A DNA stretch of 12,878 nucleotides from Lachnospiraceae bacterium. GTDB lineage: Bacteria; Bacillota; Clostridia; Lachnospirales; Lachnospiraceae. The position numbers and the translations under genes are program-made. Under the pieces are notes generated by a model, which had not been told where the DNA came from, did not search any database, and was given only the letters and a program-made list of their open reading frames with translations. The DNA is taken from NCBI GenBank assembly GCA_900755865.1, contig CAAEHZ010000075.1:1-12878 (forward strand), in the 5' to 3' direction. Of this stretch, positions 1 through 5,941 are shown in pieces; positions within the stretch are counted from its first letter, which is position 1, and each line of letters begins with the position of its first letter.

Positions 1-614
1 ATTATGAGTGCTATAAGGGATTGTACAGCAGCTTCAACAGTATGAATCTTTTTGAAATCAATCATTCCCTGCTCAGACAGTTTGGACCGGAGAACTGGAC
101 ACTTTATAAAGGAAAGCATCTGTTTACCTTTGTGGATAACCATGATGTTACCAGAGTGGCAAGTATTTTAACAAACGAAAGACATCTTCCACTGATTTAT
201 GCCCTTGCTTTTGGAATGCCGGGGATTCCCTGCATTTATTATGGAAGTGAGTGGGGAGCAAAGGGAGAGAAGAGCCAGGGGGACAGTGCCCTTCGTCCCT
301 GCTTTGAAGCACCGGTTGAAAACGAACTGACAGACTGGATTACAGTCTTAAGTCAGGTAAAGCGGAAATCGGAGGCATTGAATTATGGTGGGTTCCGATC
401 CCTGTTTTTAACAAACAGGCAGTGCGTGTTTGAGAGGCAGTCTGCGGGAGAACGGATTTTAGTGGCAATCAATGGGGATGAAAATGAGTTCTTCGCAGGC
501 TTTGATGCGGGAGCGGGTTCGGCAGTGGATTTATTAAGCGGCAAAAGACAGGAATTTTGTGGTGGAGCCTTGCTGCCGGGATACAGTGCGGCTTACTGGA
601 AGGTAGAGGCGTAG
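1..614 (+). CDS. GH13 alpha-amylase-family enzyme, C-terminal part (5' end outside window)
   Basis: The reading frame is open to the left edge (first full codon at 3) and stops with TAG at 612-614, so only about the last 200 residues are visible. The segment FVDNHDVTR (from 129) is conserved region IV of GH13 enzymes; its Asp (135-137) is the transition-state-stabilising residue in the family. It is followed by the GMPGIPCIYYGSEWG segment that typically closes the GH13 (beta/alpha)8 barrel, then a short beta-rich C-terminal domain. Members hydrolyse alpha-1,4/1,6-glucans or maltodextrins. Without the N-terminal half, alpha-amylase, cyclomaltodextrinase and alpha-glucosidase cannot be told apart, and export cannot be judged. 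No terminator hairpin follows; the next coding trace is a broken amidohydrolase beginning within a few bases of the stop. Confidence 0.9.
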   Translation, partial: YECYKGLYSSFNSMNLFEINHSLLRQFGPENWTLYKGKHLFTFVDNHDVTRVASILTNERHLPLIYALAFGMPGIPCIYYGSEWGAKGEKSQGDSALRPCFEAPVENELTDWITVLSQVKRKSEALNYGGFRSLFLTNRQCVFERQSAGERILVAINGDENEFFAGFDAGAGSAVDLLSGKRQEFCGGALLPGYSAAYWKVEA

Positions 615-907
615 ATTATTTCTGGAGGGAACTGTATTACTTCCATAAATATGTAGGTGTGTCCAATGCTTTCGCTCTGCATACGGCAACTGGAAAGGCG
701 GCAAAGGTGGCTGGCATCGGGGATATTACGGGAACGCTGGAAAAGGGCAAGTGTGCGGATATGATTGTGACTGCCAAAAATCCCCTGGAGGATATCAGGG
801 CACTGGGACAGGTAGAAATGGTCGTTGCGAGAGGAAACAGAATTGAAAACCCGAAGGTAAAGGTCAGAAAGCAGGTAAAGGCTGAACTGGACAAGTTTTT
901 AGTCTGA
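615..907 (+). pseudogene. Amidohydrolase C-terminal fragment (5'-truncated)
   Basis: A frame running through this stretch encodes FWRELYYFHKYVGVSNAFAL, then GDITGTLEKGKCADMIV, NPLEDIRAL and VVARGNRIENPKV, ending ELDKFLV with TGA at 905-907. This is the typical C-terminal end of metal-dependent amidohydrolases of the imidazolonepropionase/prolidase-like type, where the 'G(T/S)xExGKxADxxV' strand pair completes the composite beta-sandwich after the TIM barrel. Only about 95 of the usual ~400 residues remain, and all metal-binding His/Asp motifs are missing. No ribosome binding site or sensible start precedes it: the frame merely continues back into the GH13 gene, whose stop (612-614) sits at the apparent junction. 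It is best read as a remnant left by a deletion. I see this directly; the family name comes from motif recognition. Confidence 0.8.
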
Positions 908-919
908 ATTTTCTGAGAT

Positions 920-1129
920 TGCGGTATCCGCAAAAGGATGATTGTCCGTAGGTATATGACAGGGAATATGCAGGGCGCAACAGAAGATATTATAAGCTGA
1001 CAGAAAAGGGCAGGGAAAGGCTCTCTTTATATAAGAGGGAATGGAAGCAGTACGCGGAGAAGATAAGCGGCTTATTTGACGGAGAAGAAGGACAGGAAGA
1101 AAAGATGCGCGGGAATGGAGATGAAATAG
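920..1129 (+). pseudogene. PadR-family transcriptional regulator remnant (C-terminal part of winged helix plus tail)
   Basis: From 952 a frame reads VYDREYAGRNRRYYKLTEKG then RERLSLYKREW, which matches the wing (GRxRRYYxLTxKG) and following helix of PadR regulators. A TAG at 949-951 blocks the frame upstream. A neighbouring frame at 920-949 encodes RKRMIVR, which would fit the preceding strand if one frameshift lies near 949. The N-terminal DNA-recognition helices (about 60 residues) are absent, so it should not bind DNA. The frame stays open past the next gene's start, to a TGA at 1234-1236, so the natural C-terminus also seems lost or altered. In Clostridia, PadR genes often sit just ahead of DUF1700 and DUF4097 membrane-protein genes. 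A DUF4097-like gene follows here directly, so this looks like the decayed regulator of that operon. Confidence 0.65.
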
Positions 1130-2032
1130 ATGAAGAAATTTATAAAGGTGTGTGGAATAACGGTGCTTATTTTATGTCTGGCAGGGCTGGTAATGGTTCT
1201 GGTCGCAGTATCAACGAAGGGAACAGCGGGTGTTGAGGCTGTGGTGGAGCAGGTGACAGGGGGCAGGGTGCATGTGAACCTGGATTTCCTCGGAGATAAC
1301 TGGGGAATTTCCCCTGGCAGACTGGCAGAGGGACCGGACGCGGGGTATGAGATAGACAGTTCGCTGAACTTTAACCAGAATCAGGATATTTTTACCGGGG
1401 ATGTGGAAAAAATGTCTCTGGGAACGGAAATAGAAGCCTTAGAGGCAGAAGCAGGAGGCTGCAGCTTTGAAATAGAAGCTTCCCCGGATGAAGGATTTTA
1501 TCTGGAGGCTTATAAAGCAGGGAAATTACAGGTATATGCAGAGGATGGGAAGCTATATATTGTTCATGGCGTAACCTCCCAGAAATGGGACAGTATGGGA
1601 AACAGCCGGGTCATTCTGTATGTGCCGGAAAATACGGTTTTCAAAACGGCGGATTTGGAACTGGGTGCAGGAAGCCTGAAAGCAAAGAGTATTCGGGCAG
1701 AGGAGTTGATTCTGGATATCGGTGCGGGACAGATGGCGCTGGACTATTTTGAAACATCCGATTTGACCGTTGATGTGGGGCTGGGGGAACTGCAGGGAGC
1801 GGGCAGGCTTGGAGAGAATGCTGATATAGAGTGTGCCATGGGAAATGTGGAGCTTTCTCTGCAGGGAGTACAGACAGATTATAATTACGACATTGAAGGA
1901 GCCATGGGCTCCATCGATATCGGTGCGGAAAGCTACAGCGGTTTTGAACAGGCAAAGAAGATAGAAAATGGTGCAGGAAGAACCATTACGCTGGACTGTT
2001 CCATGGGAAATATTACTTTAACTTTCCAGTAA
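1130..2032 (+). CDS. Membrane-anchored DUF4097-like beta-repeat protein
   Basis: 300 residues. The ATG at 1130 is preceded by GGAG at 1117-1120. Residues ~5-28 form one hydrophobic helix with Lys residues before it, predicting an N-terminal membrane anchor with the rest outside. From about residue 180 the protein is a series of short beta strands with a recurring glycine turn (LGAGSL, IGAGQM, VGLGEL, CAMGNV, GAMGSI, CSMGNI), spaced roughly 20 residues apart. This is the pattern of the DUF4097/putative-adhesin beta-solenoid family. The biochemical role is unknown; relatives accompany PadR regulators and DUF1700 membrane proteins and are suspected to act in envelope stress or surface functions. 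Here the PadR gene is broken and no DUF1700 gene is present, so the gene may be orphaned. Its last codons overlap the 3' end of the convergent pdxK-like gene. Confidence 0.8.
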   Translation: MKKFIKVCGITVLILCLAGLVMVLVAVSTKGTAGVEAVVEQVTGGRVHVNLDFLGDNWGISPGRLAEGPDAGYEIDSSLNFNQNQDIFTGDVEKMSLGTEIEALEAEAGGCSFEIEASPDEGFYLEAYKAGKLQVYAEDGKLYIVHGVTSQKWDSMGNSRVILYVPENTVFKTADLELGAGSLKAKSIRAEELILDIGAGQMALDYFETSDLTVDVGLGELQGAGRLGENADIECAMGNVELSLQGVQTDYNYDIEGAMGSIDIGAESYSGFEQAKKIENGAGRTITLDCSMGNITLTFQ

Positions 2033-2863
2033 AAGCGGAAGGCAGTTTTCCAGACAGACACCTTCCTGTATGGGCGTAGCGCAGAGTTCACTGTTTTCGA
2101 TACAGCGGGCAACAAAGTCCGCAGCCTTTGCAACGGAAAGTGGCAAAGCCTTCTGTTTCATCAGTTCTCCGGCAAGAACGGAGGCAAAAATATCACCGGT
2201 ACCGGGGCGGGAAGCTCCGGCGTAAGGAAGGGTACAGGGGGTTGCCAGCCCGTTTTCAAAGATAAGGTTGGTAATTCCCTTTTCGCCTGTAATTCCGGTA
2301 ATAACAATTTTCCCGGAAGGACATAACACCTGTAATTTTTGCAGAAGCAGGGTCAAAAGCTCCTTTGATGGGGCTTCACAGTAGGGCATGCCGGACAGCA
2401 GAAAGGCTTCTGTCAGATTAGGGGTGAGAACATCCGCCTCTGCGGCAAGCTTTTTTAAACCCTCGCAGTGTTTTTCGGAAACGGAGGAATAGAGCCTTCC
2501 GTGGTCGCCCATCACCGGGTCCAACAGGAAAAAGGGAGGCTGGAACCGGGCAAGAAATTCCTCTGCAATGGCGATTTGTTCTGTATTTCCGAAAAAACCA
2601 CAGTAGAAGCCGTCAAAATGCAGGGAGAGTTTTTCCCAGGCGGCAAGGTACTCCCGGATATGCGGAGTATAATCGTCCATGTAACAGGAGGGAAATCCAA
2701 GATGGTTGGAAAGGATGGCGGTGGGAATGGGGCATACCTGTATTCCCAGAGCGCTTAAGACCGGCAGGGAAACTGTAGTAGAGCAGCGTCCAAAGCCGGA
2801 AAGGTCATTCATCATAGCAAGGCGGGGAATTGTTCCCCGCCTGATTTGTGTATGTTGATTCAT
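2018..2863 (-). CDS. pdxK: Pyridoxal/pyridoxamine kinase (PfkB/ribokinase superfamily)
   Basis: Predicted to phosphorylate pyridoxal, pyridoxine or pyridoxamine with ATP at the 5' hydroxyl in B6 salvage. The ATG at 2863 (281 aa) is chosen over an in-frame TTG at 2905 because AGAAAGG (2874-2880) precedes it and the TTG abuts the previous stop with no ribosome binding site. Visible family marks are MNDLSGFGRCS near the N-terminus (substrate pocket), DPVMGDHG in the middle, LTPNLTEA, and RPGTGDIFASVLAG near the C-terminus, where the GTGD Asp is the expected catalytic base and the loop forms the anion hole. Length fits PdxK/PdxY (about 280). It lies 42 bp behind the ECF S component on the same strand, supporting an import-and-phosphorylate unit. 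Hydroxymethylpyrimidine kinase (ThiD) is a related alternative but less likely given the N-terminal motif. A strong hairpin sits in its first codons. Confidence 0.88.
   Translation of the reverse strand: MNQHTQIRRGTIPRLAMMNDLSGFGRCSTTVSLPVLSALGIQVCPIPTAILSNHLGFPSCYMDDYTPHIREYLAAWEKLSLHFDGFYCGFFGNTEQIAIAEEFLARFQPPFFLLDPVMGDHGRLYSSVSEKHCEGLKKLAAEADVLTPNLTEAFLLSGMPYCEAPSKELLTLLLQKLQVLCPSGKIVITGITGEKGITNLIFENGLATPCTLPYAGASRPGTGDIFASVLAGELMKQKALPLSVAKAADFVARCIENSELCATPIQEGVCLENCLPLLLES
2820..2842 (-). repeat. Perfect 10-bp inverted repeat with 3-nt loop inside the 5' end of pdxK
   Basis: The plus strand reads AGGCGGGGAA (2820-2829), TTG, TTCCCCGCCT (2833-2842), a perfect palindrome. In the pdxK mRNA it forms a GC-rich hairpin starting about 20 nt downstream of the ATG, over the codons for RRGTIPRL. 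No T-run follows on either strand, so it is not an ordinary intrinsic terminator. It could slow early elongation or tune translation of the kinase relative to the transporter, but it may also be coincidence in a poorly conserved N-terminal stretch. Confidence 0.7.
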
Positions 2864-2873
2864 GAAAGCTTTG

Positions 2874-2880
2874 CCTTTCT
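2874..2880 (-). promoter_or_regulatory. Ribosome binding site deciding the pdxK start
   Basis: AGAAAGG on the minus strand, 10 nt ahead of the ATG at 2861-2863. It is a moderate Shine-Dalgarno, slightly long in spacing, but the only one near a possible start. Confidence 0.5.
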
Positions 2881-2905
2881 GAAAATTCTGAATAAGTGAC
2901 AGCAA

Positions 2906-3841
2906 TTATTTTTCTTCCGGAATTTCCGGTGTTACTGCTACGAAAAGTCCTGCTTTTCTGAGCGCCGGACGAAGTGCCAGATAGAAGATGGAGGCAAAGA
3001 CAACAGCAACAACAGCGTTGACACCGGTTGTCATGGTGCTGATTTTTGCAAGTGCCTTGGAAATATCCTGCGGAACACCCAGCAGATACATTTTGTAGAA
3101 GTAGCCAACCAGCGGGTCTGCAACTACGTTAAATGCCATACCGCAGGCACAGGAGAGAATCGTAACACCTGTTACATATTTTGTGGAATGATCCCTGCTG
3201 AGTTTGAAAATCTTGTGGGCAACCAGACCTACAATCAGGCCGATGAAAAGCTTTAACAGGAAGGTTTTCGGTGCGCTTGTGACATAGCTGGTGGTTAAAT
3301 CACCGATAGTCATACCGATGGCACCGGCAAGTCCGCCCCAGTATCCGCCTAACAGCAGGGCTGCCAGTACGCAGAAAACATTACCGAAGTGGAAAGCTGT
3401 TTTTTCCAGACTTCCGGGAACCGGAATATCAATTTTGAAGAAGGCAAAGCCGATATAGCAAAGGGCAGCCAGAAGACCTGCCTGGGCAAGACGCTTCACA
3501 TCTGTCTTGTCTTCCTTATAAACACCGACAACTGCGTTGTAAATTCCCTTGATGGTCAGCAGGACTGCGAAGAAGACAAGGGTCAGTCCATAGGAGTAGG
3601 GGCGCTCCTGGGAAAGCTTCAGGGCAGATAATTCGGACTGCTGTGCCTTTAAGGCATCCAAATCGCCTGTTTTGGTACCGGCTTCCACTTCTTTGATGAC
3701 TGCCTTGACTTCGGTAAGGGTATTGCCTGTTTCAACAGAAGCCGCATAGCTGGTATTATGCGCGATAACAGCAAAAATAATACCGGCAATCAGTAAAACT
3801 GCTCCTACAATGAGTAAACCATAGCTCTTTTTCTTTTTCAT
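2906..3841 (-). CDS. ECF transporter S component, probably for a vitamin B6 compound
   Basis: 311 residues from the ATG at 3841, chosen because GGAG (3849-3852) lies 7 nt upstream; an in-frame upstream ATG at 3877 has no such site. The core (from about residue 115) is a bundle of hydrophobic helices with FHFGNVFCVLAALLLGGYWGGLAGAIG, then GDLTTSY, the pattern of the ECF-type S-component family (PF07155-like). S components bind one vitamin and associate with a shared EcfA/A'/T module, which is not encoded here. Ahead of the core is an unusual extension: a transmembrane helix (~8-27), a polar stretch (~28-80) rich in Glu/Lys/Leu that could form a helix pair outside the membrane, and a second helix (~84-106). 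The pdxK-like gene 42 bp downstream suggests B6 vitamers as substrate; this is inference from gene order. Other vitamin precursors are possible. Confidence 0.82.
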   Translation of the reverse strand: MKKKKSYGLLIVGAVLLIAGIIFAVIAHNTSYAASVETGNTLTEVKAVIKEVEAGTKTGDLDALKAQQSELSALKLSQERPYSYGLTLVFFAVLLTIKGIYNAVVGVYKEDKTDVKRLAQAGLLAALCYIGFAFFKIDIPVPGSLEKTAFHFGNVFCVLAALLLGGYWGGLAGAIGMTIGDLTTSYVTSAPKTFLLKLFIGLIVGLVAHKIFKLSRDHSTKYVTGVTILSCACGMAFNVVADPLVGYFYKMYLLGVPQDISKALAKISTMTTGVNAVVAVVFASIFYLALRPALRKAGLFVAVTPEIPEEK

Positions 3842-3848
3842 AATTAAT

Positions 3849-3852
3849 CTCC
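3849..3852 (-). promoter_or_regulatory. Ribosome binding site deciding the S-component start
   Basis: GGAG on the minus strand, 7 nt before the ATG at 3839-3841. It makes the shorter 311-residue protein preferable to a start 12 codons upstream. Confidence 0.6.
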
Positions 3853-3860
3853 ATTCCGCA

Positions 3861-3875
3861 GGCATTTCTAATGCC
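3861..3875 (-). repeat. Short hairpin just upstream of the S-component ribosome binding site
   Basis: GGCATT, TCT, AATGCC is a perfect 6-bp inverted repeat with a 3-nt loop. In the minus-strand transcript it ends 8 nt before the GGAG, so it could influence ribosome access. It is small enough to occur by chance. Confidence 0.4.
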
Positions 3876-3906
3876 ATTTTTGCACATCTTTTTCGGGGAG
3901 GGAGTT

Positions 3907-3928
3907 TGTGTCAGGTGCGCCGGACACA
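3907..3928. repeat. Inverted repeat TGTGTC / GACACA with 10-nt spacer
   Basis: TGTGTC (3907-3912) and GACACA (3923-3928) are exact inverted copies. Inside the spacer GG (3914-3915) and CC (3920-3921) also pair. It lies just downstream of a minus-strand extended -10-like sequence, so it would be in the 5' untranslated region or operator of the transporter gene. No T-run follows. An operator half-site pair or small RNA stem are the options. Confidence 0.4.
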
Positions 3929-3938
3929 GCTTCCACAT

Positions 3939-3947
3939 TGTATACCA
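3939..3947 (-). promoter_or_regulatory. Possible extended -10 element for the transporter-kinase unit
   Basis: The minus strand reads TGGTATACA, matching TGnTATAnT-type extended -10 elements in most positions. No good -35 hexamer is found at 16-18 nt. If used, the transcript would start about 90 nt ahead of the S-component ATG. Confidence 0.3.
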
Positions 3948-3985
3948 GGATACGTTCCCCTTGGGTTAGGGATAGTGTAGTAGAT

Positions 3986-4035
3986 AACTGGCATGATAAA
4001 AAGTGCCAGAATGGATTATTTTTACCATGCCAGTT
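3986..4035. repeat. 50-bp nested palindrome with three copies of a CTGGCA/TGCCAG half-site
   Basis: AACTGGCATG (3986-3995) is the exact inverse of CATGCCAGTT (4026-4035). After one mismatch, TAAAAA (3997-4002) pairs with TTTTTA (4019-4024), giving 16 of 17 paired positions around a 16-nt loop. The loop begins with GTGCCAG, so CTGGCA (3988-3993) can instead pair with TGCCAG at 4004-4009 across 10 nt. Two mutually exclusive foldings, or three protein half-sites, are therefore possible. It lies between divergent transcription units and lacks a T-run, so a regulator operator is more likely than a terminator; a decayed mobile repeat is the alternative. Confidence 0.65.
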
Positions 4036-4191
4036 TGGAATGTACAAAAGACGCGCAAAAAATGAAAAGGAAAGCACAACGGATAGGAAGAAAGAAAAGG
4101 AAAAATACAGTAAAATAAAGCTGTAAAAATAGGAAGAAGTTATAAGAAGAAAGTAAAGCAGACAGTAAAAAACAGGGAACAGGCGGAGAGT

Positions 4192-4197
4192 GGAGGG
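4192..4197 (+). promoter_or_regulatory. Ribosome binding site deciding the SGNH esterase start
   Basis: GGAGGG, 7 nt before the ATG at 4205. A GTG at 4190 is in frame, but it overlaps this site and has none of its own. Confidence 0.7.
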
Positions 4198-4204
4198 AAT
4201 AAAA

Positions 4205-5905
4205 ATGTTACCGAAGGCACCGAGGGATCCGGAAGCAAGAAAGAAGAGATTTTATATCATGCGGGATAAGAAAGTGGCTGGTTCTCCCCAACCGGACGGC
4301 ACGGGAGTACAGACCATTTATCTGAATAATGACAGACTGGTAAGTTTTGCGAAGATAGAGGGCGGCATCTCTGATGAAGAGGTATTGAAATGCTTAAAAA
4401 GTGCGGAGGGCTTCAGGCGGCTTGTCTATGGAATCGGTGTTTCCGTGGAAGGGGAGGTGCCGGAAAAAGAGGTGGATTTCTGTCTGGAAATGTACGGCAG
4501 CATGGAGGGAATCCCCGGAACCTGTCATCGGGCGGCGCTGCGGGCAGATGGCATGGAGTATTTTATCAAATGCGATGAAATTGCCTGGAAGGAGCAGGAT
4601 GCCGTACCGGGACAGATTCGTTTTGAATTTAAAAAGGCAGATACAATAGCCAGTGTTTCTGTCTGCCTTTATGTGCGGGATGGATTTCCCATACCGGAGC
4701 AGGAGAACGAGGAAGGGGTAGATTTTGAAAGTGCCGCCTATCAGGCGCTTTTGCAGAAATCCCTTTTACAGAAGGGGAATAACCGCAGATTTAAAGAGGT
4801 GCTGGATAAGGCAAAACGGGGCGAAAGGGTAAAGGTGGCGTTCATCGGCGGTTCCATTACTCAGGGGGCATGGGCGATTCCCATTCATCAGGAGTGCTAT
4901 GCCTATCGGGCGTTCGCGGGCTTTTGTGAAATGGCGGGCAGGACAACGGAGGATAACGTGGAATATGTCAAGGCAGGGGTAGGAGGAACCTCCTCCGAGC
5001 TTGGCATGGTGCGTTACGAGAAGGAAGTGAAGGGGCAGGAGGGTACGGCTCCGGATTTATGCGTGGTGGAGGTTGCTGTCAATGATGAGGGGGATGAAAC
5101 CGGGGGAGAAAGCTATGACTGTCTGGTACGCCGGATTTTGCAGGAAAAGAATCATCCGGCGGTGGTACTGCTGTTTTCCGTCTTTGCGGATGACCAGAAC
5201 CTGCAGGAGCGTTTGAGAAAGGTGGGAGAGGCATACGACCTGCCTATGGTGAGCCTGAAGGACTGCCTTGTGGAGCAGTTCTGCAAAAGGAAGGAAGAGG
5301 GGCGGATTATCAGTAAAAGACAGTACTTTTATGATATTTACCATCCCAACAATGCAGGACACCGGATAATGGCGGACTGTCTGCTGCATTTATGGAAGGA
5401 AATGGCGCAGGATGCACCGGATGAAGAGCCGGAAGAGGTGGAAAAGCTTACTCCGCCCTATGGGGCTGCCTTTGTTGACTTAAAGTATCTGGACAGAAAA
5501 ACAGAAATAGAAAAAGAAGGAATTGTGATTGTACCGGGGAATTTTACAGAGCGGGATTTCGATTTACAGATGGTGGAGCGGAACCGGAATACAAAGAGGA
5601 CACCGGAATTTACGGAAAACTGGATGCATAAATCGGGAAACAGTCCCTTTGTTCTGGAGCTTGCCTGTAAGGCGCTTCTGATTGTGGAGAAGGATTCCGG
5701 TTCTCCGAAGGCGGGGATTGCGGAGGTGTTTGTAGATGGCAGGAAGGTGCGGGAGATTGACCCCCATGAGGTGGGCTGGGTACACTGTAATGCCCTGATT
5801 TGCCTGAAGGAGGAGAAGGCAGCCAGACACCGGATTGAGATTGCCATGAAACCGGGAGAGGAAGAAAAGGAGTTTACCATACTGGCATTTGCTTATGTGG
5901 AATAA
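4205..5905 (+). CDS. Multidomain SGNH/GDSL hydrolase, predicted acetyl-xylan (oligosaccharide) esterase
   Basis: 566 residues from the ATG at 4205. The SGNH blocks are clear: IGGSITQG with nucleophile Ser217, the GGTSS block with Gly260/261, VND with Asn293, and DIYHP with Asp377 and His380 as the D-x-x-H pair. Members hydrolyse ester bonds, often removing O-acetyl groups from sugars. The hydrolase core spans only about residues 205-400. It is flanked by a ~200-residue beta-rich N-terminal region and a ~155-residue C-terminal region that I do not recognise; these may position a carbohydrate substrate. There is no signal peptide, so it is probably cytoplasmic. The GH115 gene begins 36 bp downstream and GH3 follows, which points to deacetylation of glucuronoxylan fragments. 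The carbohydrate-esterase family cannot be assigned by eye; a role on other acetylated sugars is possible. Confidence 0.82.
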   Translation: MLPKAPRDPEARKKRFYIMRDKKVAGSPQPDGTGVQTIYLNNDRLVSFAKIEGGISDEEVLKCLKSAEGFRRLVYGIGVSVEGEVPEKEVDFCLEMYGSMEGIPGTCHRAALRADGMEYFIKCDEIAWKEQDAVPGQIRFEFKKADTIASVSVCLYVRDGFPIPEQENEEGVDFESAAYQALLQKSLLQKGNNRRFKEVLDKAKRGERVKVAFIGGSITQGAWAIPIHQECYAYRAFAGFCEMAGRTTEDNVEYVKAGVGGTSSELGMVRYEKEVKGQEGTAPDLCVVEVAVNDEGDETGGESYDCLVRRILQEKNHPAVVLLFSVFADDQNLQERLRKVGEAYDLPMVSLKDCLVEQFCKRKEEGRIISKRQYFYDIYHPNNAGHRIMADCLLHLWKEMAQDAPDEEPEEVEKLTPPYGAAFVDLKYLDRKTEIEKEGIVIVPGNFTERDFDLQMVERNRNTKRTPEFTENWMHKSGNSPFVLELACKALLIVEKDSGSPKAGIAEVFVDGRKVREIDPHEVGWVHCNALICLKEEKAARHRIEIAMKPGEEEKEFTILAFAYVE

Positions 5906-5928
5906 TTGCGGAAATGGAATAAAAAGAG

Positions 5929-5934
5929 AGGAGG
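5929..5934 (+). promoter_or_regulatory. Ribosome binding site deciding the GH115 start
   Basis: AGGAGG, 7 nt before the ATG at 5942. This rules out an in-frame TTG at 5906, immediately after the previous stop. Confidence 0.75.
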
Positions 5935-5941
5935 AAAGGGC

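Larger units (their letters stand above)
3842..4204. other. Divergent intergenic region between the B6 unit and the xylan cluster
   Basis: 363 bp without a credible gene. It must hold the start signals for both the minus-strand transporter-kinase unit and the plus-strand SGNH esterase. It contains a short hairpin by the transporter ribosome binding site (3861-3875), an inverted repeat (3907-3928), a 50-bp nested palindrome (3986-4035) and a purine-rich A-rich leader (about 4050-4200). Small open frames here lack ribosome binding sites and protein-like composition. I found no recognisable TPP or other known vitamin riboswitch core upstream of the transporter. Confidence 0.7.

Noticed and set aside
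921..931. GCGG-TAT-CCGC hairpin between the gene remnants as a terminator
   Set aside because: The stem is only 4 bp and no T-run follows.
3756..3938. Minus-strand 60-codon frame as a leader peptide for the transporter
   Set aside because: It overlaps the S-component start, has no ribosome binding site, and its start codon is at or ahead of the expected transcription start.
3842..3960. Vitamin riboswitch ahead of the S component
   Set aside because: No TPP, cobalamin, FMN or preQ1-type conserved core could be found; only short isolated inverted repeats are present.
3988..4009. Sigma-54 promoter (TGGCA element) or intrinsic terminator at the palindrome
   Set aside because: The -12 TTGC element is missing at the required spacing, and neither strand has a T-run directly after the stem.
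3908..4126. Small plus-strand frame of 72 codons in the divergent intergenic region
   Set aside because: No ribosome binding site; the product is Lys/Glu-rich only because the DNA is purine-rich, and it runs across the palindrome.
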